64,000 bases of DNA from Cryptomeria japonica (taxonomy: Eukaryota; Streptophyta; Pinopsida; Cupressales; Cupressaceae): the NCBI RefSeq assembly GCF_030272615.1, contig NC_081415.1, positions 626,819,740 to 626,883,739 on the forward strand. Direction: 5' to 3'. Position numbers and translations under genes: made by a program. This document shows, piece after piece, positions 12,183-23,479 of the stretch. Below the pieces are notes generated by a model that ran no database searches, was not told the origin of the DNA, and saw only the letters and a list, made by a program, of their open reading frames with translations. The first letter of the stretch is position 1; every line of letters starts with the position of its first letter.

Positions 12183-12514
12183 AAAGTCCAGATCAGAGGT
12201 GAAAAATGCAGTTTTTACTTGAAATTTTTGATGTTTTTGCATTCTGTTTTCTGTGTTTTGGATTTTGGTACTAATTATTGGTGCAGGATCTTGGCATACG
12301 CATGACAAAGACTACAAATCAAACTACTAACATGTGTTATGCAGATTCGATGGTCAAAGACAACAAATCAAACTTCTGACATGTGTTTTGCAGGTTGCCT
12401 TGGATAAACAACCAAATCGTGTGTTTGAGTTTTTTAATTAGGCATTTAGTGATTTATAAATAGGTGGAAATGAACATTTGTTTGCTTTGTTTGTTAAGTA
12501 TGACATTGGAGTAG

Positions 12515-12718
12515 GAGAGTATGCTCTCATCCTTCAAAGGGTGATCAGAAATCCAGATCTTCGATACCATGCTTGTGTTGTTGATTGTTTGTCTCCATTA
12601 GAGGGCCTGCCTTCCCGACCACTTTGCTTTAGCAAGCGAGTGATAATCATGAGAAGGGGACGACCCAAAGTGAGTAAGGCTAGAATTCCTTGGCATTCTA
12701 ACTCACTATAAAAAAATA
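12515..12718 (+). other. Leader module shared with elements E and G
   Basis: Two blocks: around tatgctctc...gggtgatca (12519-12555), and from gagggcctgccttcccga (about 12601) to aactcactata (about 12711). The same blocks in the same order occur at 38080-38268 in E and, on the minus strand, at 34595-34390 in G. It does not read as protein in a common frame, so a role as RNA (packaging, dimer formation or translation) is more likely. Confidence 0.7.
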
Positions 12719-14020
12719 CCTGATGGGCGAAAGCTTTGAAGGAAGTGTTACGTGGGAATTGCAGTTACTTGGGAAGTGATGACCCTTGAACTCTTTCTCA
12801 TATCAACATCTAAGTAGGGCCTCTTGGTCTAAATCGCTCTTGCGTGACTACATTTGTTTGGTATCTTGATGGGCTTAATGTCTCAATCATGCTTGCATGA
12901 CATCAAGGAGTAATGCTTAACAGAAATCCTTATTAAACACCTTGTTTTTAGAGGCCAAAAACCCTTCTAGTTGCTTGAGAAGGACAAATTCGGATACTTG
13001 GAAGAGATACTAAGTTCGCCATGGGGAGATTCCATGGGGACTGATGCTTGGCTGCCCTGAGAAGTGAGTGTCATGGAGGGGAGCCCGTGGGGTCAAGCAT
13101 CTGTGTATTCTCCTTGAATCCCATAATGAGTCTACCTCTCAAGTACCTAATGTCTTTGCCTACCCTAAGGAATGTGGAAATGAGCATGATTTTCTTGAGT
13201 CTAAGTTATAACATCTTGTATTCTTTGATTGTCAAAAGTTGAATGTTATCACATTTCAAAAAGAAAAACACATTGATCAAACATAAGATTTAAACACAAG
13301 AGACATTCATCCAACAAACATTCAACAAGATTCAAAGATCATCCTTCAAGCATGGTTATCCAACATTGGTCAAAAACTTGTCTCAACTCTTATGTCACTT
13401 ACGTTTAGGTTCATCCTAGTTTGCATTTAGCAAAGTCATTGTCAAGTATCAAGGTTAGGTTTCACCTAAGTCATACTCTTTTGCATATCAATAAAAGTCA
13501 TCCATTTGCATATGTCCTCTTGCATTAAAGTCATACCATTGTCATACATTCATATTTCCATACCCTAAGTCTCTTCATTAAGCCTAAGTCATTGTCATAT
13601 CATATTAAGATCATTTGCATATTAATTATCCTTTTGCATATAGTGTCAAACCTAGATCTTGTCATACTTGAGTAATCCAAATCTTTGATAAACCCTAAGT
13701 CATTGTTGGGAAGTCTAGACATTATCAAACTTTTGTCCTTTTGTCATCAATATCATTTCGTCAAACCTAGCTTAGTATCCAAGCATATAGGGGAGACATT
13801 GTCATCTTGTCCTTTGCCATTTAAGTCCTTTTGTCCTTTGAGGTCTAGACATCATTCCAATATCCTAAGGGTCTCTCTTAGATTTGCATTCCAAAAGTTT
13901 GTCAAAATCTTCAAAAAAACCAAAAACATAGATTGCATTTTCATTTATTTAGGTTGCATTTAATTGCATATCATACATTATACTTGAAAAATTCCAAAAA
14001 TATTGCATTTGCATAGTGAC
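12719..14020. other. R1 untranslated leader
   Basis: No gene seen. From about 13420 it is dominated by repeated aagtcat, gtcatatc and ttgcat words, low-complexity DNA like that at 48060-48900 in element E. Confidence 0.6.
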
Positions 14021-17014
14021 ATGTCTATTGAAACAAGGTTCCAAGCACCAATGATGCAACAAAGTTTGACATATCAACCGACAATGCAATCAAATTTTAA
14101 TCCAAGGCAATCACAATTATATCCAACCCAACAACAAGGCAATATCGGTCAAACTTATCATGATGATTTAAATGTCCAAATACAAAAACTAGAGGAGAAA
14201 CTAGCTCAAGAAAAGGAGATATTGGAGCAAAAAGTGATAAACAGTGAGAAGATAAGATCTCAAATGTCCAAAATGTTTCAAAAATTTCCAAGTCAAAATC
14301 CAAATTTTGAGCCAATTAATGTAAGATCTCTTCTTGAACGATCAGACATACCAGCTCTCCTCTCCCAAATAGAGATGATGAAACAATTACAAGAAAGGAG
14401 ACAACATCAATTTCAACATTATGTGCCTCCACAACAAGAACAAGAAGGTGTTTACTATCAATCATATTTCCAACCATCACAACCAATGACACAACCAATT
14501 GTTCAACATATGCAACCAACACAACCAATGGTTCAATTTCAACAATATGTCCAACCAACTATACAATGTCAACAAATGGTTCAACCAATGGTGGAATATC
14601 AATGTCAACAACCACAATCACCAATTCAAAAACAAAACTTGCAACATGCACCAAGCCGAATTTTGAACATGTCAAACCAAAATGATCAACATCTCGTTCA
14701 ATATCAGAAAATGACATCAAATCAAAAACAAGTTCAAGTTCAATCAACATATCAATGTCAACAACTGCCACAAAACATTCAAAAACAAAGGTTGCAACAC
14801 ACACCAACCCAAGTTTCAAACATGTCAAACCAATTTGATCAACATCAAGTCCAATATCAAAACATGACATCAAATCAAAAACAAGTTCAAATTCCAAGTC
14901 CAATCATGTCAAAACCTAAAAAGAAGGGTGGCCTTATTGCAATGCTCTTAAGGAAACGACTAAGTGAGTCTTTTGAGGAAGATAAAGATAATACACTTAT
15001 GTCTAGCAATGCCTCATCCCCCCGCAAGAAAATTGACTCTCCAGTGGCATCTATCCCTACACCTTTAAAAGTTTCACAAGAACCTTCCATATTGTCCTCA
15101 TTAAACAATACACCCAAGGCTGCAATTATCCAAGAGCTATCCATAATTGATTGCCAAGATAATCCAATTCATGATGCACATCCTTGTCATGTTTCAGAAA
15201 TACAAGACCCAATGCCACCATGCACTTTATTGCCATTACCTATTTTAGAGGACCCCATTCGAAGTCCCTCTTCCTCATGTTCAAGCATTGATTCCTTGCT
15301 AGAATCCATCGCAAATGTTCAAAGTGCATCCCCTTCATGCCAAAGCATTGATTCCTTGTCAGAATCCTCCATGCATATCCAAAGTCCAACCTCATGTCAA
15401 GAGGATAATTTAGAGCACGAAGAAATGAGTCCTAAAGCAAATCAAGATCAAGATCTTGAAACCTTATCACCCCATCCAATTGTTGACCAAGATCCCATTT
15501 CCCCAGACACTCATAATGATTCCCCTATTCTTGTACATCCTATCCAAAGTCCTATTGGCACTCCATTCCCCGGGCAAGATCAAGATATCCCAGTCCATTC
15601 GATCCCAAAGGATCCCATTCCATTTAATGAGCAAAATGTCCTTTCAAATCCCATTGACATTCCACTTCCTCAGAAAGATCAAGATATCCCTTCCATCCTT
15701 TCCGATGATCCCATTGAAAGTCAAGAGCAAAGCACCTTTAAAGAAGATTCCAATGATCTTCCTCCTTGTCAAGATCAAATCATTCCTTCAGATCCTCCAC
15801 AAGATCCACTTGTCCCTCCATCTCCACGTCCTAATCCCGCATATCCACTCCAAGATTGCATTTCTTTTGACGATCCCATTATTTCTTCCATTCCATCTCT
15901 TGAAGAGCCTATCATTGAACCATGTCTACTACACAATCCTATTCCCCCTCATGATCCTAATCCCCCTCATGATTCTAACGTGGCAGTGCAAGATGTTCAT
16001 GAAACCCTGACATTAACAATGGGTTCTTCCACTTTGGTCCAATCCGATCCACTTCAAGATCTCATTATTTCTCTCATATCACATCCACCTCATAATGAAC
16101 TCGCGTCTTCTTCGTAAAGAAAAGAGTATCCTACAAGTCAAGATATTGATAAAGGCAAAGGAGTAGACCTTCACAAGCAAGAACCCCTTTATATCAAAGA
16201 ATATACTAATGGTCATGGCTACAGAGCTCACACTCAAGGTGTTGGTATCCCTTCAAAGTCAAAATCCAAATGTCCACCTTCCCCATCATCGCTTCCATCC
16301 ATTCTAGGTCCCTATATCCCTCCATCTCCTATGCAACATCAACAAAGGCACACATCTTGGAGAACCTTCCATCCAACCCACATGCCTCCATATCATTCCC
16401 GTCCACACCAACATTCATTCCCTCCTCCAAGCAATTTGGATGCCAAGTATAAAAGTCATAAGTCTAGCAATCCACATGTATTCAAAGATCAACATGTCCA
16501 ATCTAATCGACATGTCAAAACAAAGAGCAATATGATCTATAAAGAAAAGGAAATATCCAAAAGGCCACAAAGGCCCACTGAGCAAAATAAAGCAAAGTCA
16601 AAATCTATATGGGTTCCTAAATCCCTAGTGCAAGAAATGCACTCCAAGGAACCACAAAAGCATGAGAAATCAAAAACCATGTGGATCCCTAAGAAGCTCC
16701 TTGAAGCACAAAAGCCTAAAGAAACATCCAACTTGGCATCCAAAATTGCTATTCCTCCATCCAAACCTTCCAAGTCTATTTCTCCACCACCTTCTTCATC
16801 AATTTTGGGCCCTTATGTCCCAAAATCCCACGCTATTCCTCCATCAAAATCTCAATATCCAAAACCCACTTTTCCTCCATCAGTCCATCACCCCTCAAGG
16901 TGTGTGCCAATGTCGATCTTGCCTTCATTTCCATCCACTCAAGCCCAATTCTTCCAATACCCTATCCATTATCCAATGCATATTTTCCATCCTTCCATCC
17001 AATCCTTTGCATAA
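14021..17014 (+). pseudogene. R1 gag-like ORF, about 998 codons, one in-frame TAA
   Basis: The first ATG of the frame is at 14021; the frame stays open to TAA at 16115-16117 and continues in the same frame to TAA at 17012-17014. Residues 50-130 carry a short coiled coil. Residues 140-300 are Gln/Pro-rich with a 45-residue tandem duplication (IQKQ, LQH, NMSNQ, VQYQ, MTSNQKQVQ). A basic patch SKPKKKGG and LLRKRL follows, then a long Pro/Ser/Asp region with repeated QDQDIP and DPI words. After the stop a pair of IWVPKSL and MWIPKKLL motifs precedes another Pro/Ser tail. It has no capsid fold, zinc knuckle, protease or RT that I can see. By position it replaces gag-pol. It is mostly disordered, so homology is hard to judge. 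The single stop may be recent decay or a readthrough signal. Confidence 0.65.
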
Positions 17015-17252
17015 ATCCTTGCCTTAGTGTCATGTCATTTTCCATGTCCTTATCCTACCAACATCTTTGAGCATACTTTTAAAGGTCATGGTCTTTTTTT
17101 TTCCAGGCTACTATCCAAACAAAAAGGCGCTTGAGTCCTTCTTCCATTCCCTATCATGTGTCCATCTTCTTCTGAAAAAGTCAAAATACAAAAAAAAAGT
17201 GAAAAAAAAAAAAAGAAAAAGAAAAAAAGTAAAGAAAAATAATTCGTCCACT

Positions 17253-17318
17253 GGTGAAAACTTGGCAAACAGGCGCTTTGGGCAAGTACCATGATGAAAA
17301 CCTGGCAAACAGGCGTCA
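17253..17318 (+). repeat. Two copies of the tgaaaacytggcaaacaggc motif
   Basis: Copies at about 17253-17278 and 17293-17318, 40 bp apart, after an A-rich run. Diverged copies stand in the same place after integrase in element E (near 47080 and 47200), so this marks the post-pol region of the lineage. Function unknown. Confidence 0.7.
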
Positions 17319-19249
17319 TGCGTAATTTATGAACTTCTTGCACACCACACTTGGGGGCAGGTTTCCTCCTTCATATCCTATTGCCCTTCATTATCCTATC
17401 ATATCATGTCATACCCTTCCATTATCCTATTGTCCCTCATGTCCAATTTCCCTTTCCACCTTTGATCTTGACAAGGCTGACGATCATCATGAGCATCACA
17501 CATCTTGTTTGCAGCTTTCAGTCTATCATAGCTTTTGGTCTTTATCCATTTGCTTATTATAACTTTCATCCATATTCCCTGGCTTATTGCAACTTTCTAC
17601 CACTATCCTGTAGCCAATCCTGACCTTCAGTCCATGTCCCTTATCCATTCTTGGTCTTGCTTATCCTATCCATATCTTATCACTATCCATACACTCTTTT
17701 TCATTCCTTGATCTTGATCTGACATAAGGACGCAAAATTTAAACATGGTTTCAAAAACCTCTTGACATGTCCCTCATGCCATGTCACTGCTTTACATTGT
17801 CATATCCAGTCTCTTGTCCCATCATGCCATAGCCCTTGGAAATTGCATCCGTATTGTCTCCATGATAAAAGGCCTTTGTCTTCCCTCTATCCACCATCAT
17901 TGCAGCAAGCCTATTTATTCACCTATCATATTCCTTGCCTTGCTAGACACTGGGGGCAAAATTTGAAAAAATTCTTAAAAATCGAAAAATGTCCTGAAAA
18001 AAATCCTAAATATTGAATAATGTCCTGAAATAATCCAAAAAAATTGAAAAATGTCCTGAAAAAAAAAAAAGTCAAAAAAATCAAATAAAGTCCTAAAAAA
18101 AATGAACACAAAAAAATTGTAAAACTCCAAAAACCAAAAACAAACATTTTGCAATAACATTGTTCCTTTTGTGCATCGACAGATCACTGAGTATACATTC
18201 AACGACACTCGCAATCAAACATTGTGTTTTAACTAGAATCATGCATTAACAGATGAACCTTTTCAATCAACTCAAACATTCAAACTGATCCAAATTGTCT
18301 TATCAATCAAATATCAACATCAAAATCATTTGTCCTTGTCGCATTATCATGGGTCTTATACAGGGTGTGGTATACTCGAAACCAGACTATGTCCTGTCTT
18401 AGACGGGGTACCGCATTTTTCCTAAAACCAGACAGCATGATCGTCCTATCAGCACGTTCAACTTTTGACAATAAAGATCAAGATGTTTGTTTGTTTGTTT
18501 GAATTTGCGCATCTTACCTTTTTATTGATTTATCTTCGATCATGTTCCTATGTTGCTCGATGATGTCACTGAGTGATTTAGAGTGACCGGGATGGCTCAT
18601 GATCCTTTTCTTTTTTTGATTGTGATTGTCATTTGTTTATGCTGTGTCTGTCTTATGCAAATCGGGTTGCATTTCAGCTCTGGCCTTCAATGCCATGATG
18701 CTACGCATCCATTTTGCTAAATAAAAATAAAGGTTCTCACCTACAAAGTGCATTACTGAAAGCAAGTTTTCATCATCTCTAACTGTCTTCTATCTCATTT
18801 CTTACTAACATTTCTTCTGTCAGTCCGGATAGTCAGTTCGGTCTAGTGCTCCGATATCCAAGCACATATGCTGCATCCTGCATTCATTGGTTAGTACATT
18901 TGCATTCCATATTCCATCAAGCATTTTATCCATTTCATTTCATAAATCCATAAAAATACATCCATACATGTTCATACAAAGTGCATAAGTCATCCATACA
19001 TGAAAAATAACATCAGTCATAACACATTGCATCCATAATATTGATGCATATAATATCACATATCATAATAATGTCGGAGTACAAAATCGGACTGTCTGTC
19101 CTAAGTATGGCCCGCAGGCTGACTACAAAATGACAAACTACATAATGTCCACTGTCTGTTATACGGAGCACGTGCCTCTGTCACTGGGTGCTCCCTCTGT
19201 CCTCCTCATCCCTGCCATGTCTCGCAGATGATGTCCCTCCTGGTCCTGG
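17319..19249. other. R1 non-coding region between gag-like ORF and PMD gene
   Basis: No gene seen. It includes degenerate repeats of aaaatgtcctgaaaaaa at 17965-18110 and a block near 18355-18450 (tcttagacggggtaccgc) that is well kept in R2 at 63440-63540. The region as a whole matches R2 62460-64000 in reverse. For the antisense PMD gene this is the 3' flank, so poly(A) signals for its transcript could lie here. Confidence 0.65.
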
Positions 19250-20998
19250 CTATGGTGGTCTCAGCGGTCCACTCCCTCCTATGCTGCTCAACGACCTCCG
19301 AGAGCGTGACCTGCTCTCTGTCCTCGATCGTGCCCAATATGAAGGTGCTCTCCGCTCCGGTGGAACTGCACCCTCATATAGTGTCCTCTAGTACAGTCTC
19401 TCCTCGCCGGTCTCTACCAGCATTTGTGCCATCTCCCGTGCACTGGCATCCCTGATCGACCCAATGAACTCAGTGACTCTCTGTCCCTCTCGTTGTGCCT
19501 GAGCTAGTGTTGTATCTCGTTCTGTCCTCAAAATGGCATTCTGTCTCTCCAATGTCGCAATATAATCCTGCTGGCTCACTATGGTAGCCCTGTACATGTC
19601 CATCTCCTCTGTCCTAGCTGTCTCTGGTTCTATGGGAATATCCTGCAAAGTCTCCTGATCCGCTGCGTCTGGCTCCTCATCATCCTCCCCACCATCATCT
19701 CCCTCATCCTCCTCATCACCTCCATCAGCTCCGTCCTCATCTCCATCACCCTCATCCTCATCATCCTCATCATCCTCCTTGTCCTCATCATCTCCCTCCT
19801 CTCCTGTGAGTGGGAAGTCCTACTGTCTCCTCGGTACTGGAATGTCAAGATCGGTCAAAGGCACTAGCCATCGCTGTGTGAACCATGTCTCATACTCCTC
19901 TGTAGTCCCAGCATCCACCACATCTGACCACCACTCCCACTGTCTCTGCTGTAACTGTGCAAAGTCGGCATATGCTGTGTGTGGCTGAATCATACTACCC
20001 CACTGACTCGTCTCTCGGTGAGATCGGGCAAAGCATGCAGTCCTCCAAGGTACATCCTGTGTCTCTCCAAACTGTCATCTGACCCTCTCTGGCAGGTACA
20101 ACTCAATCACTCTCTGGCGGTTCACTGGTCGCCCAATCAAGTACCTCTCCTGTCTGCAGTATGGTAGCTCATCCTGATCATCTGACCATCCGGGGCAATC
20201 TCGATATGGTCTCCATATGAACCCTCTCAATCTATCTAGCTCATGTCGCCAGTATAATATGTATCCAAAAGGACCCTGTCTCAGTGCTCCACCATAGCTG
20301 TACACATATGGTCGGTGTGGTACAACCTGTCTATCTGTAATCGGCCAACATATGGCAATATGCTCAAATGCCCATACCTGAAGCAATGTGACTCCACAGC
20401 TTAGAGTCTGCACTCCCTGATACGCTATCTGATGCAGCTGGAAATATAACATAGTGAGTACACATGGTCCCCACGCGTACACTGACCCCTCTGTCACCAT
20501 CTGCTCTAATACTCTTCCCCAGCCAATAGGGAATCCATGTCCTCGTCTGTCACCTGCTAGAAGACATGCTATCACCACTGCTATCACCCCACATCGCTGC
20601 TCATACTTGGCCGCCATAGTCTCCCAGCGAATCTCCCTCTTGACAATGTCTAGATCATCTGCGTCACACTCAAACAGCCTGCATAACGCATCTCTACTTG
20701 TCACTGGGTCGTACTCTATCATCTCCCCATGTATCAGAATGCGGAGAATGCGCCATACATCCTCTAGAGTCACTGTCGCCTCGCCAGTCGCCAAATGGAA
20801 TGAGGAGGTCTCTGAGTGCCATCGCTCTGCCAATGCGGTAAGAAATCCTATGTTTGCCCTAATCTCGGGCATATATGTGATGTAATACAATCCCAGTCCA
20901 GCTAATGTATCTCTCTCTGTGCTCCTGAGTCTATGTCGTAGCATGAAACAGTCAGGTCGATTCTCCCGCGTGCTCAATGGATATTGTCGAATCTGCAT
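19250..20998 (-). pseudogene. Antisense plant mobile domain (PMD) gene of R1
   Basis: Encoded opposite to the retrotransposon. ATG at 20998; one frame of 582 codons to TAG at 19250-19252, broken by TGA 20075-20077, TAG 19820-19822 and TAG 19388-19390. The first 307 codons are open and carry the PMD signature: FMLRHRLRSTERDTL, LTALAERWHSETSSFHL, GEATVTLEDVWRIL, IGWGRVLEQMV, CGVTLLQVWAFEHIAICWP. The downstream part is an Asp/Glu-rich tract (about 400-450), then a coiled coil (ATLERQNAILRTERD) and an Arg/Ser tail. In plants PMD proteins such as MAIN and MAIL1 act in silencing and genome maintenance, and PMD genes are known passengers in transposons. R2 has sense codons at the positions of the last two stops, so these are R1-specific decay. 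Expression is unproven. Confidence 0.85.
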
Positions 20999-21170
20999 CA
21001 CAATCGGGGCATCATTTTGTCAGTTTTAGGGTTTGTTCTTATGGGTTGCATATCCTCATTTTCATACCAAATCGGGGTGTTTTTCATCTACATTGACCTA
21101 TCCCACCCTTGTCCCCCCTTTTCAGGTCATTTGCATGCAGTTTCAAGTCAAAACTAAAGTTTTTCTGAAC
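20999..21170. other. 5' flank of the R1 PMD gene
   Basis: Short non-coding stretch between the PMD start codon and the phased array. Any promoter for the antisense gene should lie here or in the array. I see no clear TATA box. Confidence 0.4.
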
Positions 21171-21283
21171 ACTTGCGCCTGTGTAAGAGAAACTGCGCTT
21201 GTGTCAGCTGACTTGTGCCTGTGTCTTCCTACACAAGCGCAGAACTCCTTACACAAGTGCAGGTTTAGATGACACAAGCGCAG
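21171..21283. repeat. R1 3' phased array: three direct and three inverted GCGC-cored motifs
   Basis: Direct copies (ttgcgcctgtgt type) start near 21172, 21192 and 21212; inverted copies (acacaagcgcag type) start at 21231, 21251 and 21272. Spacing is 20-21 bp within each set. The inverted set is complementary to the 5' array at 12068-12182. Confidence 0.85.
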
Positions 21284-21802
21284 ATGTCAATTTTGGTATC
21301 CCCTGTGGGCCCTGCAATGTCCCGTAAGCCATCAAAATTCATGAAATTCAAAACATGGGTTTTTGAGATACATACCGCTGCTCCTGCATCCTCCGGTCAT
21401 CTGAATGTGCGTACATGTTCTCCAAGGTGATCCACCGTTGGAATGTTCGCCATCTGTCTGCAAGTGTCCTTGTCCAGAGCACCAAATCCTCCTCTTTAGC
21501 TAGTACAAATGAGTCATTTTCACCCTCTTGGTCTCATTTATAGCTCTTTGTCATTGCATAGATGGACATGCGTCCTCTCCATCTTATGTTGGTCGCGGTC
21601 TTATGCACATTAAATTGATTGTTTGTCATGCATCCGATCTTTGATTGTCAGTCTGTTCGATCCTGTCATTTTTATCGATCAATTGGCCTCTTTTCTGCAT
21701 GTTTCCGGCCAATTCCTCGAGGGGGCATGCATATGTCATTATTGTTGTCTGGGGCATTTTCGTTATTGTTCTTTGAAACAATGCTTAAAATCGCATTGTC
21801 TC
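21284..21802. other. R1 3' untranslated region
   Basis: No gene seen. Short open frames here (around 21619-21928) run into the LTR and have no motifs. Confidence 0.5.
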
Positions 21803-21816
21803 AAAGAGGGGCAAAA
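21803..21816 (+). other. Polypurine tract of R1
   Basis: aaagaggggcaaaa directly before the 3' LTR start TGTAG. R2 has the same tract on the minus strand (60704-60717). Confidence 0.9.
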
Positions 21817-23374
21817 TGTAGACACCCAAAAATGGTCAACGCTTGCGAAGTCATACTTTAACATTTGCGCATTGCCTCATTTTAGGTTTTTGCGTCGCAT
21901 TAACATTTCTCCTATGATTTGCACTTGATCTTTATCATTTGCGAGCATCGAGTCATTCTTCTGCATTCTTCAATCATCTCATTCTCGAATTTGGTCTTGT
22001 CGATAACATTATCCAGTCATGATTTTGATCGATTTTACTCTGTCGCATCAATGTGCGTATTCATTTGTCATCATTTTGGACATCGTCAATCCTAGTTAGG
22101 GTTTTGTCCTCCTGTCAATCTTATCATTTTGGACATCGTCAATCCTAATTAGGGTTTTGTCCTCTTATCAATCTTGTCGATTTGTCATCAATCCTTCAAT
22201 CTTGTCGTTTTAAGATCGATTTGTCATCGATCGTTGTCATGTTTGATCTTGTCATCTTGCGATCAATTTGTCATTGATCGTGGTCGTTATCAATTTTATC
22301 ATTTTGCGATCGATTTGTCATCGATCGTGGTCATTATCTTGTCATCTTGCAATCCATTTTGTCATCGATTCGTGTCCTTTTGTCAATCTTGTCATTTTGC
22401 GATCATTTCACTATCGATCATTATCTGTCTCAATTATGTCAATTTGGATCAATTTGTCATTGTTCCTCGTCAATTGGCGCATTGGTCATTTATCAATTCA
22501 AAATCATGACATTAATTATCTTCAATCAAGACCTAATTGTCATTTTCGCATTTCTAATTCGTCTTCTAGGGTTTTATGATTTAGTCATTTAACCTAATGT
22601 GTCATTTCTTCCTCTAGGATTAAATAATTTACTTATTTATCCTAAGTCTTCTCATTACAATTAAATCTTTATTTAATTGGCTAATTATTCCTCTTTGTGA
22701 ATTGATTAATAAATGAAAAATTATTAATTAATTCACTAAATCCTAAATTTCTAATTCCTAATTTTCATCAATTTCAATTTCCTATTTTCTTAATTTCTAA
22801 TTTCTTTTCCCTCCTATTTCATCTCCTAATTCTATGGGAATGACATTTCAATTTGTCATAAATTGTCATAATTGACAATCAATCAATATTAACTATAGAA
22901 TGTGTCATAATTTGTCATCAAATTGTCAATCAATCAAATTGTGCATGGAAAGTGCATAATTTGTCATAATTTGTCATATTGATTTGCAATTTCCATTTGA
23001 GTTGCATCATGCCAATCTTGTCATTTATCCAATTTCTCTATAAATTGGATGATTTTCAATCAAACCTGGTCCGAATTTCTATCAAACTACCGAACTTTCG
23101 TTTCTAGTACTCTTGAGCTTTTTGCTTTCAATTGTGTGAGCACTTGTAGGTGAGATCCACAAATCCATTGAAGAGGAAAGAACAACAATGGAGCCGCATG
23201 GAAGAAGCATATGGTTTGCATGATATTTTCTTTTAAATGCTTTGTTTTCATACCTTCATTGAATGTGCTTTGGAATTAGGTTCATTTCAATGAGTGTTCT
23301 TTTGATTATGTTATCATGTCTAATGTTTTGATTGATTTACCTATCTTGTGATGATTCCTAATTTCTACGCTACA
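21817..23374 (+). repeat. R1 3' LTR
   Basis: 1558 bp copy of 10362-11945. By eye it differs by five transitions (near positions matching 10464, 10639, 10824, 10970 and 11938 of the 5' copy) and lacks 26 bp. Followed by CTAAT at 23375-23379. Confidence 0.96.
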
Positions 23375-23379
23375 CTAAT
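23375..23379. repeat. Target-site duplication of R1 (right copy, CTAAT)
   Basis: Matches 10357-10361. After it, element B resumes. Confidence 0.95.
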
Positions 23380-23479
23380 ACATCTTAATTATGTAGATTT
23401 TGATGTAAGTACATAAATAGAATAGGAACTGTTAAGATTTTAACCTTCAAAGAATGCAGTCCCTTCATACCTTTATCGA

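Larger units (their letters stand above)
10362..23374 (+). mobile_element. R1: complete 13.0 kb non-autonomous gypsy-type LTR retrotransposon
   Basis: LTRs 10362-11945 and 21817-23374 begin TGTAG and end CTACA and are flanked by CTAAT. Interior order: primer site, phased motif array, shared leader module, long gag-like ORF, a short repeated motif that also follows pol in element E, about 2 kb non-coding, an antisense PMD gene, a second phased array, and the purine tract. No pol is present. Leader, post-ORF motif and antisense PMD are shared with the Tat-type element E, so R1 looks like a deletion derivative of that lineage. I count five substitutions, all transitions, and one 26 bp gap between the LTRs, so insertion was recent. 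Confidence 0.95.

Noticed and set aside
12478..12711. 77-codon ORF over the shared leader module
   Set aside because: The frame is not kept in E or G, so conservation is not at protein level.
14097..15144. Minus-strand ORFs opposite the R1 gag-like ORF
   Set aside because: Caused by the biased codon use of the Gln/Pro-rich sense frame; no domain features.
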